Translations under genes and position numbers: made by a program
The notes under the pieces: model-generated
Told to the model about the DNA's origin: nothing
The model's input: the letters and a program-made list of their open reading frames with translations, nothing else
Databases searched by the model: none
Shown here: in pieces, positions 36,001-49,400 of the stretch
How positions within the stretch are numbered: the first letter of the stretch is position 1
Layout of the letters: the number at the start of each line of letters is the position of its first letter
From: Liopterus haemorrhoidalis
Lineage: Eukaryota; Arthropoda; Insecta; Coleoptera; Dytiscidae
Direction of reading: 5' to 3'
Assembly (NCBI GenBank): GCA_963971575.1
Contig: OZ020616.1
Coordinates: 25,451,120-25,515,119, forward strand
DNA length: 64,000 nucleotides

Positions 36001-39000
36001 AGGTACTTTTTTTCTGATTTATTCAAAAACTGTTGGCCAAAATCCAAAATGAACCTTATTTTTGTGATCTACGGCCCAATGTGTATCAATTTTGAGAAAA
36101 ATCCGAAATATTTTTTTTTGTAAAAATTCGCGATTTCTTATCGAAGGGGTCCCACTTACGATTTTTCGATTTTTTGCCATTTTTAAGGGTTTGGTTTAAT
36201 GATACATGCTTTTGTATAAGTTTGGTTATTAAGGCCCATATTTTCTTCGACTAAAATGGCCTTGAGGAACTCAAAAATTTAAACCAGATGTCCCTACTTT
36301 TTACCGTTATTGAGATATAATTTTTTGAAAAATTAAATTTTATTACAAAAATTTCAAAATTTTTCAAATTTTTTTTTTGCTTAAAATATGTTTTAAAATG
36401 TGTTTTACCATACTTCAGACCTTAAAACTTCAAAAATTCCAACCGCAGGTCCTTATCTCTTTTAGTTTTTGAAATACATGTTCATATTTTCTCTGTTAAT
36501 TTTTTTGAAAAAAAAAAGTTTTCCTAATACAGTCCAAAATATGGCCTTTAGGTAATTTTGGGGTGAGGATTAATAAAAAAATATTTAAAAAAATCAAGAG
36601 GCCTTAGTTTTTGAGTTATAGTCAATTTTAGGTACTATTTTCCGATATAGTCACTTTTAGGTACTTTTTTTCTGATTTATTCAAAAACTGTTGGCCAAAA
36701 TCCAAAATGAACCTTATTTTTGTGATCTACGGCCCAATGTGTATCAATTTTGAGAAAAATCCGAAATATTTTTTTTTGTAAAAATTCGCGATTTCTTATC
36801 GAAGGGGTCCCCCTTACGATTTTTCGATATTTTGCCATTTTGAAGAGTTTTGTTTAATGATACATGCTTTTGTATAAGTTTGGTTATTAATGCCCATATT
36901 TTCTCCGACTAAAATGGACTTGAGGAACTCAAAAATTTAAACCAGATTTCCCTACCTTTTACCGTTATTGAGATATAATTTTTTGAAAAATTAAATTTTA
37001 TTACAAAAATTTCAAAATTTTTCAAATTTTTTTTTTGCTTAAAATATGTTTTAAAATGTGCCCTTACCATATTTCGGACCTAAAAACTTCAAAATTTCCA
37101 ACCGCAGGTCCCTATCTCTTTTAGTTTTTGAAATACATGTTCATATTTTCTCTGTTAATTTTTTTGAAAAAAAAAAGTTTTCCTACTATAGTCCAAAATA
37201 TGGCCTTTAGGTAATTTTGGGGTGAGGATTAATAAAAAAATTTTTAGAAAAATCAAGAGGCCTTAGTTTTTGAGTTATAGTCAATTTTAGGTACTATTTT
37301 CCGATATAGTCACTTTTAGGTACTTTTTTTCTGATTTATTCAAAAACTGTTGGCCAAAATCCAAAATGAACCTTATTTTTGTGATCTACGGCCCAATGTG
37401 TATCAATTTTGAGAAAAATCAAAAATATTTTTTTTTGTAAAAATTCGCGATTTCTTATCGAAGGGGTCCCCCTTACGATTTTTCGATTTTTTGCCATTTT
37501 GAAGGGTTTTGTTTAATGATACATGCTTTTGTATAAGTTTGGTTATTAAGGCCCATATTTTCTTCGACTAAAATGGACTTGAGGAACTCAAAAATTTAAA
37601 CCAGATGTCCCTACCTTTTACCGTTATTGAGATATAATTTTTTGAAAAATTAAATTTTATTACAAAAATTTCAAAATTTTTCAAATTTTTTTTTTGCTTA
37701 AAATATGTTTTAAAATGTGCTTTTACCATACTTCAGACCTTAAAACTTCAAAAATTCCAACCGCAGGTCTCTATCTCTTTTAGTTTTTGAAATACATGTT
37801 CATATTTTCTCTGTTCATTTTTTTGAAAAAAAAAAAGTTTTCTTTATACAGTCCAAAATATGGCCTTTAGGTAACTTTGGGGTGAGGATTAATAAAAAAA
37901 TATTTAAAAAAATCAAGAGGCCTTAGTTTTTGAGTTATAGTCAATTTTAGGTACTATTTTCCGATATAGTCAGTTTTAGGTATTTTTTTTCCGATTTACT
38001 CAAAAACAGTTGGCCAAAATCCAAAATGAACCTTATTTTTGTGATCTACGGCCCAATGTGTATCAATTTTGAGAAAAATCCGAAATATTTTTTTTTTGTA
38101 AAAATTCGCGATTTCTTATCGAAGGGGTCCCTCTTACGATTTTTCGATTTTTTGCCATTTTTAAGGGTTTTGTTTAATGATACATGCTTTTGTATAAGTT
38201 TGGTTATTAAGGCCCATATTTTCTTCGACTAAAATGGCCTTGAGGAACTCAAAAATTTAAACCAGATGTCCCTACTTTTTACCGTTATTGAGATATAATT
38301 TTTTGAAAAATTAAATTTTATTACAAAAATTTCAAAATTTTTCAAATTTTTTTTTGCTTAAAATATGTTTTAAAATGTGTTTTACCATACTTCAGACCTT
38401 AAAACTTCAAAAATTCCAATCGCAGGTCCTTATCTCTTTTAGTTTTTGAAATACATGTTCATATTTTCTCTGTTAATTTTTTTGAAAAAAAAAAGTTTTC
38501 CTAATACAGTCCAAAATATGGCCTTTAGGTAATTTTGGGGTGAGGATTAATAAAAAAATATTTAAAAAAATCAAGAGGCCTTAGTTTTTGAGTTATAGTC
38601 AATTTTAGGTACTATTTTCCGATATAGTCACTTTTAGGTACTTTTTTTCTGATTTATTCAAAAACTGTTGGCCAAAATCCAAAATGAACCTTATTTTTGT
38701 GATCTACGGCCCAATGTGTATCAATTTTGAGAAAAATCCGAAATATTTTTTTTTGTAAAAATTCGCGATTTCTTATCGAAGGGGTCCCCGTTACGATTTT
38801 TCGATTTTTTGCCATTTTTAAGGGTTTTGTTTAATGATACATGCTTTTGTATAAGTTTGGTTATTAAGGCCCATATTTTCTTCGACTAAAATGAACTTGA
38901 GGAACTCAAAAATTTAAACCAGATGTCCCTACCTTTTACCGTTATTGAGATATAATTTTTTGAACAATTAAATTTTATTACAAAAACTTCAAAATTTTTC

Positions 39001-39515
39001 AAATTTTTTTTTTGCTTAAAATATGTTTTAAAATGTGCTTTTACCATACTTCAGAACTTAAAACTTCAAAAATTCCAACCGCAGGTCCCTATCTCTTTTA
39101 GTTTTTGAAATACATGTTCATATTTTCTCTGTTAATTTTTTTGAAAAAAAAAAGTTTTCCTAATACAGTCCAAAATATAACCTTTAGGTAATTTTGGGGT
39201 GAGGATTTATAAAAAAATATTTAAAAAAATCAAGAGGCCTTAGTTTTTGAGTTATAGTCAATTTTAGGTACTATTTTCCGATATAGTCACTTTTAGGTAC
39301 TTTTTTTCTGATTTATTCAAAAACTGTTGGCCAAAATCCAAAATGAACCTTATTTTTGTGATCTACGGCCCAATGTGTATCAATTTTGAGAAAAATCCGA
39401 AATATTTTTTTTTGTAAAAATTCGCGATTTCTTATCGAAGGGGTCCCACTTACGATTTTTCGATTTTTTGCCATTTTTAAGGGTTTGGTTTAATGATACA
39501 TGCTTTTGTATAAGT
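32930..39515 (-). repeat. Five-unit tandem duplication (offset 3294)
   Basis: Copy 1 is about 32930-36222 and copy 2 about 36223-39515. Private markers recur exactly 3294 bp apart: gatttccctacc at 33651 and 36945; a 'tttttagaaaaatc' stretch starting at 33947 and 37241; gagaaaaatcaaaaat near 34120 and 37414; tttaggtattttttttcc near 34681 and 37975; actaaaatgaacttgagg near 35590 and 38884; and ttttgaacaatta near 35664 and 38958. Breakpoints lie in sequence common to all units, between about 32910 and 32965 on the left. The high similarity suggests a recent event. Confidence 0.82.
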
Positions 39516-41977
39516 TTGGTTATTAAGGCCCATATTTTCTTCGACTAAAATGGACTTGAGGAACTCAAAAATTTAAACCAGATGTCCCTACCTTTTACCG
39601 TTATTGAGATATAATTTTTTGAAAAATTAAATTTTATTACAAAAATTTCAAAATTTTTCAAATTTTTTTTTTGCTTAAAATATGTTTTAAAATGTACTTT
39701 TACCATACTTCAGACCTTAAAACTTCAAAAATTCCAACCGCAGGTTCCTATCTCTTTTAGTTTTTGAAATACATGTTCATATTTTCTCTGTTCATTTTTT
39801 TGAAAAAAAAAAGTTTTCCTACTATAGTCCAAAATATGGCCTTTAGGTAATTTTTTTTTTTAGGTAACAAAAAAATATTAAAAAAAATCAAGAGGCCTTA
39901 GTTTTTGAGTTATAGTCAATTTTAGGTACTATTTTCCGATATAGTCAATTTTAGGTACTTTTTTTCCGATTTACTCAAAAACCGTTGGCCAAAGTCCAAA
40001 ATGAACCTTATTTTTGTGATCTACGGCCCAATGTGTATCAATTTTGAGAAAAATCCGAAATATTTTTTTTTGTTAAAATTCGCGATTTCTTATCGAAGGG
40101 GTCCCACTTACGATTTTTCGATTTTTTGCCATTTTTAAGGGTTTGGTTTAATGATACATGCTTTTGTATAAGTTTGGTTATTAAGGCCCATATTTTCTTC
40201 GACTAAAATGGACTTGAGGAACTCAAAAATTTAAACCAGATGTCCCTACCTTTTACCGTTATTGAGATATAATTTTTTGAAAAATTAAATTTTATTACAA
40301 AAATTTCAAAATTTTTCAAATTTTTTTTTTGCTTAAAATATGTTTTAAAATGTACTTTTACCATACTTCAGACCTTAAAACTTCAAAAATTCCAACCGCA
40401 GGTTCCTATCTCTTTTAGTTTTTGAAATACATGTTCATATTTTCTCTGTTCATTTTTTTGAAAAAAAAAAGTTTTCCTACTATAGTCCAAAATATGGCCT
40501 TTAGGTAATTTTGGGGTGAGGATTAACAAAAAAATATTTTAAAAAATCAAGAGGCCTTAGTTTTTGAGTTATAGTCAATTTTAGGTACTATTTTCCGATA
40601 TAGTCAATTTTAGGTAATTTTTTTCCGATTTACTCAAAAACAGTTGGCCAAAATCCAAAATGAACCTTATTTTTGTGATCTACGGCCCAATGTGTATCAA
40701 TTTTGAGAAAAATCCGAAATATTTTTTTTTTGTAAAAATTCGCGATTTCTTATCGAAGGGGTCCCCCTTACGATTTTTCGATTTTTGGCCATTTTTAAGG
40801 GTTTTGTTTAATGATACATGCTTTTGTATAAAATTGGTTAATAAGGCCCATATTTTCTTCGACTAAAATGGACTTAAAGAACTCAAAAATTTAAACCAGA
40901 TGTCCCTACTTTTTACCGTTATTGAGATATAATTTTTTGAAAAATTAAATTTTATTACAAAAATTTCAAAATTTTTCAAATTTTTTTTTTGCTTAAAATA
41001 TGTTTTAAAATGTGCCCTTACCATATTTCGGACCTAAAAACTTCAAAATTTCCAACCGCAGGTCCCTATCTCTTTTAGTTTTTGAAATACATGTTCATAT
41101 TTTCTTTTAATTTTTTTGAAAAAAAAAAGTTTTCCTAATACAGTCCAAAATATGGCCTTTAGATAATTTTGGGGTGAGGATTAATAAAAAAATATTTAAA
41201 AAAATCAAGAGGCCTTAGTTTTTGAGTTATAGTCAATTTTAGGTACTATTTTCCGATATAGTCAATTTTAGGTACTTTTTTTCTGATTTATTCAAAAACT
41301 GTTGGCCAAAATCCAAAATGAACCTTATTTTTGTGATCTACGGCCCAATGTGTATCAATTTTGAAAAAAATCCGAAATATTTTTTTTTGTTAAAATTCGC
41401 GATTTCTTATCGAAGGGGTCCTTCTTACGATTTTTCGATTTTTTGCCATTTTTAAGGGTTTGGTTTAATGATACATGCTTTTGTATAAGTTTGGTTATTA
41501 AGGCCCATATTTTCTTCGACTAAAATGGACTTGAGGAACTCAAAAATTTAAACCAGATGTCCCTACTTTTTACCGTTATTGAGATATAATTTTTTGAAAA
41601 ATTAAATTTTATTACAAAAATTTCAAAATTTTTCAAATTTTTTTTTTGCTTAAAATATGTTTTAAAATGTACTTTTACCATACTTCAGACCTTAAAACTT
41701 CAAAAATTCCAACCGCAGGTTCCTATCTCTTTTAGTTTTTGAAATACATGTTCATATTTTCTCTGTTCATTTTTTTGAAAAAAAAAAGTTTTCCTACTAT
41801 AGTCCAAAATATGGCCTTTAGGTAATTTTGGGGTGAGGATTAACAAAAAAATATTTAAAAAAATCAAGAGGCCTTAGTTTTTGAGTTATAGTCAATTTTA
41901 GGTACTATTTTCCGATATAGTCAATTTTAGGTAATTTTTTTCCGATTTACTCAAAAACAGTTGGCCAAAATCCAAAA
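38026..41977 (-). repeat. Duplicated block beta, copy 2
   Basis: This is the partner of the block at 26.2-30.3 kb, with the same order of unit types: gtccccgttacg, then two gtcccacttacg units, then the tataaaattgg unit, then a gtccttcttacg unit with ttttgaaaaaaatccg, then a cttaaagaactc unit. It overlaps the end of the five-unit duplication on its left and the start of the four-unit duplication on its right, so duplications are nested here. Confidence 0.7.
39851..39864. other. Anomalous T run replacing a conserved segment
   Basis: Every other unit reads aattttggggtgaggatta (or gaggtgagg) here. This unit reads eleven T's and 'aggtaac' instead, while the unit length stays normal (658 bp). The matching unit near 28.0 kb is normal. 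It is either a local templated change or an error in the assembly. Confidence 0.8.
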
Positions 41978-44900
41978 TGAACCTTATTTTTGTGATCTAC
42001 GGCCCAATGTGTATCAATTTTGAGAAAAATCCGAAATATTTTTTTTTGTAAAAATTCGCGATTTCTTATCGAAGGGGTCCCCGTTACGATTTTTCGATTT
42101 TTTGCCATTTTTAAGGGTTTTGTTTAATGATACATGCTTTTGTATAAGTTTGGTTATTAAGGCCCATATTTTCTTCGACTAAAATGGACTTAAAGAACTC
42201 AAAAATTTAAACCAGATGTCCCTACCTTTTACCGTTATTGAGATATAATTTTTTGAAAAATTAAATTTTATTACAAAAATTTCAAAATTTTTCAAATTTT
42301 TTTTTTGCTAAAAATATGTTTTAAAATGTGTTTTACAATACTTTAGACCTTAAAACTTCAAAAATTCCAACCGCAGGTCCCTATCTCTTTTAGTTTTTGA
42401 AATACATGTTCATATTTTCTCTGTTAATTTTTTTGAAAAAAAAAAGTTTTCCTTATACAGTCCAAAATAAAGCCTTTAGATAATTTTGGGGTGAGGATTA
42501 ATAAAAAAATATTTAAAAAAATCAAGAGGCTTTAGTTTTTGAGTTATAGTCAATTTTAGGTACTATTTTCCGATATAGTCACTTTTAGGTACTTTTTTTC
42601 TGATTTATTCAAAAACTGTTGGCCAAAATCCAAAATGAACCTTATTTTTGTGATTTACGGCCCAATGTGTATCAATTTTGAGAAAAATCCGAAATATTTT
42701 TTTTTGTAAAAATTCGCGATTTCTTATCGAAGGGGTCCCCGTTACGATTTTTCGATTTTTTGCCATTTTTAAGGGTTTTGTTTAATGATACATGCTTTTG
42801 TATAAGTTTGGTTATTAAGGCCCATATTTTCTTCGACTAAAATGGACTTGAGGAACTCAAAAATTTAAACCAGATGTCCCTACCTTTTACCGTTATTGAG
42901 ATATAATTTTTTGAAAAATTAAATTTTATTACAAAAATTTCAAAATTTTTCAAATTTTTTTTTTGCTTAAAATATGTTTTAAAATGTTTTTTACCATACT
43001 TCAGACCTTAAAACTTCAAAAATTCCAACCGCAGGTCCCTATCTCTTTTAGTTTTTGAAATACATGTTCATATTTTCTCTGTTAATTTTTTTGAAAAAAA
43101 AAAGTTTTCCTAATACAGTCCAAAATATGGCCTTTAGGTAATTTTGGGGTGAGGATTAATAAAAAAATATTTAAAAAAATCAAGAGGCCTTAGTTTTTGA
43201 GTTATAGTCAATTTTAGGTACTATTTTCCGATATAGTCACTTTTAGGTACTTTTTTTCTGATTTATTCAAAAACTGTTGGCCAAAATCCAAAATGAACCT
43301 TATTTTTGTGATCTACGGCCCAATGTGTATCAATTTTGAGAAAAATCCGAAATATTTTTTTTTGTAAAAATTCGCGATTTCTTATCGAAGGGGTCCCCGT
43401 TACGATTTTTCGATTTTTTGCCATTTTTAAGGGTTTTGTTTAATGATACATGCTTTTGTATAAGTTTGGTTATTAAGGCCCATATTTTCTTCGACTAAAA
43501 TGGACTTGAGGAACTCAAAAATTTAAACCAGATGTCCCTACCTTTTACCGTTATTGAGATATAATTTTTTGAAAAATTAAATTTTATTACAAAAATTTCA
43601 AAATTTTTCAAATTTTTTTTTTGCTTAAAATATGTTTTAAAATGTGTTTTACAATACTTTAGACCTTAAAACTTCAAAAATTCCAACCGCAGGTCCCTAT
43701 CTCTTTTAGTTTTTGAAATACATGTTCATATTTTCTCTGTTAATTTTTTTGAAAAAAAAAAGTTTTCCTAATACAGTCCAAAATATGGCCTTTAGATAAT
43801 TTTGGGGTGAGGATTAATAAAAAAATATTTAAAAAAATCAAGAGGCCTTAGTTTTTGAGTTATAGTCAATTTTAGGTACTATTTTCCGATATAGTCAATT
43901 TTAGGTACTTTTTTTCTGATTTATTCAAAAACTGTTGGCCAAAATCCAAAATGAACCTTATTTTTGTGATCTACGGCCCAATGTGTATCAATTTTGAAAA
44001 AAATCCGAAATATTTTTTTTTGTTAAAATTCGCGATTTCTTATCGAAGGGGTCCTTCTTACGATTTTTCGATTTTTTGCCATTTTTAAGGGTTTGGTTTA
44101 ATGATACATGCTTTTGTATAAGTTTGGTTATTAAGGCCCATATTTTCTTCGACTAAAATGGACTTGAGGAACTCAAAAATTTAAACCAGATGTCCCTACT
44201 TTTTACCGTTATTGAGATATAATTTTTTGAAAAATTAAATTTTATTACAAAAATTTCAAAATTTTTCAAATTTTTTTTTTGCTTAAAATATGTTTTAAAA
44301 TGTACTTTTACCATACTTCAGACCTTAAAACTTCAAAAATTCCAACCGCAGGTTCCTATCTCTTTTAGTTTTTGAAATACATGTTCATATTTTCTCTGTT
44401 CATTTTTTTGAAAAAAAAAAGTTTTCCTACTATAGTCCAAAATATGGCCTTTAGGTAATTTTGGGGTGAGGATTAACAAAAAAATATTTAAAAAAATCAA
44501 GAGGCCTTAGTTTTTGAGTTATAGTCAATTTTAGGTACTATTTTCCGATATAGTCAATTTTAGGTAATTTTTTTCCGATTTACTCAAAAACAGTTGGCCA
44601 AAATCCAAAATGAACCTTATTTTTGTGATCTACGGCCCAATGTGTATCAATTTTGAGAAAAATCCGAAATATTTTTTTTTGTAAAAATTCGCGATTTCTT
44701 ATCGAAGGGGTCCCCGTTACGATTTTTCGATTTTTTGCCATTTTTAAGGGTTTTGTTTAATGATACATGCTTTTGTATAAGTTTGGTTATTAAGGCCCAT
44801 ATTTTCTTCGACTAAAATGGACTTAAAGAACTCAAAAATTTAAACCAGATGTCCCTACCTTTTACCGTTATTGAGATATAATTTTTTGAAAAATTAAATT

Positions 44901-46410
44901 TTATTACAAAAATTTCAAAATTTTTCAAATTTTTTTTTTGCTAAAAATATGTTTTAAAATGTGTTTTACAATACTTTAGACCTTAAAACTTCAAAAATTC
45001 CAACCGCAGGTCCCTATCTCTTTTAGTTTTTGAAATACATGTTCATATTTTCTCTGTTAATTTTTTTGAAAAAAAAAAGTTTTCCTTATACAGTCCAAAA
45101 TAAAGCCTTTAGATAATTTTGGGGTGAGGATTAATAAAAAAATATTTAAAAAAATCAAGAGGCTTTAGTTTTTGAGTTATAGTCAATTTTAGGTACTATT
45201 TTCCGATATAGTCACTTTTAGGTACTTTTTTTCTGATTTATTCAAAAACTGTTGGCCAAAATCCAAAATGAACCTTATTTTTGTGATCTACGGCCCAATG
45301 TGTATCAATTTTGAGAAAAATCCGAAATATTTTTTTTTGTAAAAATTCGCGATTTCTTATCGAAGGGGTCCCCGTTACGATTTTTCGATTTTTTGCCATT
45401 TTTAAGGGTTTTGTTTAATGATACATGCTTTTGTATAAGTTTGGTTATTAAGGCCCATATTTTCTTCGACTAAAATGGACTTGAGGAACTCAAAAATTTA
45501 AACCAGATGTCCCTACCTTTTACCGTTATTGAGATATAATTTTTTGAAAAATTAAATTTTATTACAAAAATTTCAAAATTTTTCAAATTTTTTTTTTGCT
45601 TAAAATATGTTTTAAAATGTTTTTTACCATACTTCAGACCTTAAAACTTCAAAAATTCCAACCGCAGGTCCCTATCTCTTTTAGTTTTTGAAATACATGT
45701 TCATATTTTCTCTGTTAATTTTTTTGAAAAAAAAAAGTTTTCCTAATACAGTCCAAAATATGGCCTTTAGGTAATTTTGGGGTGAGGATTAATAAAAAAA
45801 TATTTAAAAAAATCAAGAGGCCTTAGTTTTTGAGTTATAGTCAATTTTAGGTACTATTTTCCGATATAGTCACTTTTAGGTACTTTTTTTCTGATTTATT
45901 CAAAAACTGTTGGCCAAAATCCAAAATGAACCTTATTTTTGTGATCTACGGCCCAATGTGTATCAATTTTGAGAAAAATCCGAAATATTTTTTTTTGTAA
46001 AAATTCGCGATTTCTTATCGAAGGGGTCCCCGTTACGATTTTTCGATTTTTTGCCATTTTTAAGGGTTTTGTTTAATGATACATGCTTTTGTATAAGTTT
46101 GGTTATTAAGGCCCATATTTTCTTCGACTAAAATGGACTTGAGGAACTCAAAAATTTAAACCAGATGTCCCTACCTTTTACCGTTATTGAGATATAATTT
46201 TTTGAAAAATTAAATTTTATTACAAAAATTTCAAAATTTTTCAAATTTTTTTTTTGCTTAAAATATGTTTTAAAATGTGTTTTACAATACTTTAGACCTT
46301 AAAACTTCAAAAATTCCAACCGCAGGTCCCTATCTCTTTTAGTTTTTGAAATACATGTTCATATTTTCTCTGTTAATTTTTTTGAAAAAAAAAAGTTTTC
46401 CTAATACAGT
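41140..46410 (-). repeat. Four-unit tandem duplication (offset 2633)
   Basis: Phase markers 41318, 41977, 42635 and 43293 repeat as 43951, 44610, 45268 and 45926, each exactly 2633 bp on. Shared private markers are ggcctttagataatt (41155 and 43788), ttttgaaaaaaatccg, cttaaagaactc, tgctaaaaatatg, ccttatacagtccaaaat followed by aaagccttt, gaggctttag (near 42526 and 45159) and taaaatgttttttacc. The left breakpoint lies between about 41110 and 41157. One difference between the copies is gtgatttacgg at 42649, absent from the second copy. Confidence 0.82.
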
Positions 46411-49400
46411 CCAAAATATGGCCTTAAGGTAATTTTGAGGTGAGGATTAATAAAAAAATATTGAAAAAAATCAAGAGGCCTTAGTTTTTGAGTTATAGTC
46501 AATTTTAGGTACTTATTTCCGATATAGTCAATTTTAGGTACTTTTTTTCCGATTTACTCAAAAACAGTGGGCCAAAATCCAAAATGAACCTTATTTTTGT
46601 GATCTACGGCCGAATGTGTATCAATTTTGAGAAAAATCCGAAATATTTTTTTTTGTAAAAATTCGCGATTTCTTATCGAAGGGGTCCTTCTTACGATTTT
46701 TCGATTTTTTGCCACTTTTAAGGGTTTTGTTTAATGATACATGCTTTTGTATAAGTTTGGTTATTAAGGCCCATATTTTCTTCGACTAAAATGGACTTGA
46801 GGAACTCAAAAATTTAAACCAGATGTCCCTACTTTTTACCGATATTGAGATATAATTTTTTGAAAAATTAAATTTTATTCCAAATGTTCAAAATTTTTCA
46901 AATTTTTTTTTTGCTTAAAATATGTTTTAAAATGTGTTTTACAATACTTTAGACCTTAAAACTTCAAAAATTCCAACCGCAGGTCCCTATCTCTTTTAGT
47001 TTTTGAAATACATGTTCATATTTTCTCTGTTAATTTTTTTGAAAAAAAAAAGTTTTCCTAATACAGTCCAAAATATGGCCTTAAGGTAATTTTGAGGTGA
47101 GGATTAATAAAAAAATATTGAAAAAAATCAAGAGGCCTTAGTTTTTGAGTTATAGTCAATTTTAGGTACTATTTTCCGATATAGTCAATTTTAGGTACTT
47201 TTTTTCTGATTTATTCAAAAACTGTTGGCCAAAATCCAAAATGAACCTTATTTTTGTGATCTACGGCCCAATGTGTATCAATTTTGAGAAAAATCCGAAA
47301 TATTTTTTTTTGTAAAAATTCGCGATTTCTTATCGAGGGGTCCTTCTTACGATTTTTCGATTTTTTGCCATTTTTAAGGGTTTTGTTTAATGATACATGC
47401 TTTTGTATAAGTTTGGTTATTAAGGCCTATATTTTCTTCGACTAAAATGGACTTGAGGAACTCAAAAATTTAAACCAGATGTCCCTACCTTTTACCGTTA
47501 TTGAGATATAATTTTTTGAAAAATTAAATTTTATTACAAAAATTTCAAAATTTTTCAATTTTTTTTTTTCCTTAAAATATGTTTTAGAATGTGCTTTTAC
47601 CATACTTCAGACCTTAAAACTTCAAAAATTCCAACCGCAGGTCCCTATCTCTTTTAGTTTTTGAAATACATGTTCATATTTTCTGTTAATTTTTTTGAAA
47701 AAAAAAAGTTTTCCTAACACAGTCCAAAATATAGCCTTTAGGTAATTTTGGGGTGAGGATTAATAAAAAAATATTTAAAAAAATCAAGAGGCCTTAGTTT
47801 TTGAGTTATAGTCAATTTTAGGTACTATTTTCCGATATAGTCACTTTTAGGTACTTTTTTTCTGATTTATTCAAAAACTGTTGGCCAAAATCCAAAATGA
47901 ACCTTATTTTTGTGATCTACGGCCCAATGTGTATCAATTTTGAGAAAAATCCGAAATATTTTTTTTGTAAAAATTCGCGATTTCTTATCGGAGGGGTCCC
48001 ACTTACGATTTTTCGATTTTTTGCCATTTTTAAGGGTTTTGTTTAATGATACATGCTTTTGTATAAGTTTGGTTATTAAGGCCCATATTTTCCCCCTTAC
48101 GATTTTTCGATTTTTTGCCATTTTGAAGGGTTTTGTTTTATGATACATGCTTTTGTATAAGTTTGGTTATTAAGGCCCATATTTTCTTCGACTAAAATGG
48201 ACTTGAGGAACTCAAAAATTTAAAACAGATGTCCCTACCTTTTACCGTTATTGAGATATAATTTTTTGAAAAATTAAATTTTATTACAAAAATTTCAAAA
48301 TTTTTCAAATTTTTTTTTGCTTAAAATATGTTTTAGAATGTGCTTTTACCATACTTCAGACCTTAAAACTTCAAAAATTTCAACCGCAGGTCCTTATCTC
48401 TTTTAGTTTTTGAAATACATGTTCATATTTTCTCTGTTAATTTTTTTGAAAAAAAAAAGTTTTCCTAATACAGTCCAAAATATGGCCTTTAGGTAATTTT
48501 GGGGTGAGGATTAATAAAAAAATATTTTAAAAAATCAAGAGGCCTTAGTTTTTGAGTTATAGTCAATTTTAGGTACTATTTTCCGATATAGTCACTTTTA
48601 GGTAATTTTTTTCTGATTTATTCAAAAACTGTTGGCCAAGATCCAAAATGAACCTTATTTTTGTGATCTACGGCCCAATGTGTATCAATTTTGAGAAAAA
48701 TCCGAAATATTTTTTTTTGTAAAAATTCGCGATTTCTTATCGAAGGGGTCCCCCTTACGATTTTTCGATATTTTGCCATTTTGAAGAGTTTTGTTTAATG
48801 ATACATGCTTTTGTATAAGTTTGGTTATTAATGCCCATATTTTCTCCGACTAAAATGGACTTGAGGAACTCAAAAATTTAAACCAGATGTCCCTTTCTCT
48901 TACCGTTATTGAGATATAATTTTTTGAAAAATTAAATTTTATTACAAAAATTTCAAAATTTTTCAAATTTTTTTTTTTGCTTAAAATATGTTTTAAAATG
49001 TGCCCTTACCATATTTCGGACCTAAAAACTTCAAAATTTCCAACCGCAGGTCCCTATCTCTTTTAGTTTTTGAAATACATGTTCATATTTTCTGTTAATT
49101 TTTTTGAAAAAAAAAAGTTTTCCTACTATGTCCAAAATATGGCCTTTAGGTAATTTTGGGGTGAGGATTAATAAAAAAATATTTAAAAAAATCAAGAGGC
49201 CTTAGTTTTTGAGTTATAGTCAATTTTAGGTACTATTTTCCGATATAGTCAATTTTAGGTAATTTTTTTCCGATTTACTCAAAATCAGTTGGCCAAAATC
49301 CAAAATGAACCTTATTTTTGTGATCTACGGCCCAATGTGTATCAATTTTGAGAAAAATCCGAAATATTTTTTTTTGTAAAAATTCGCGATTTCTTATCGA

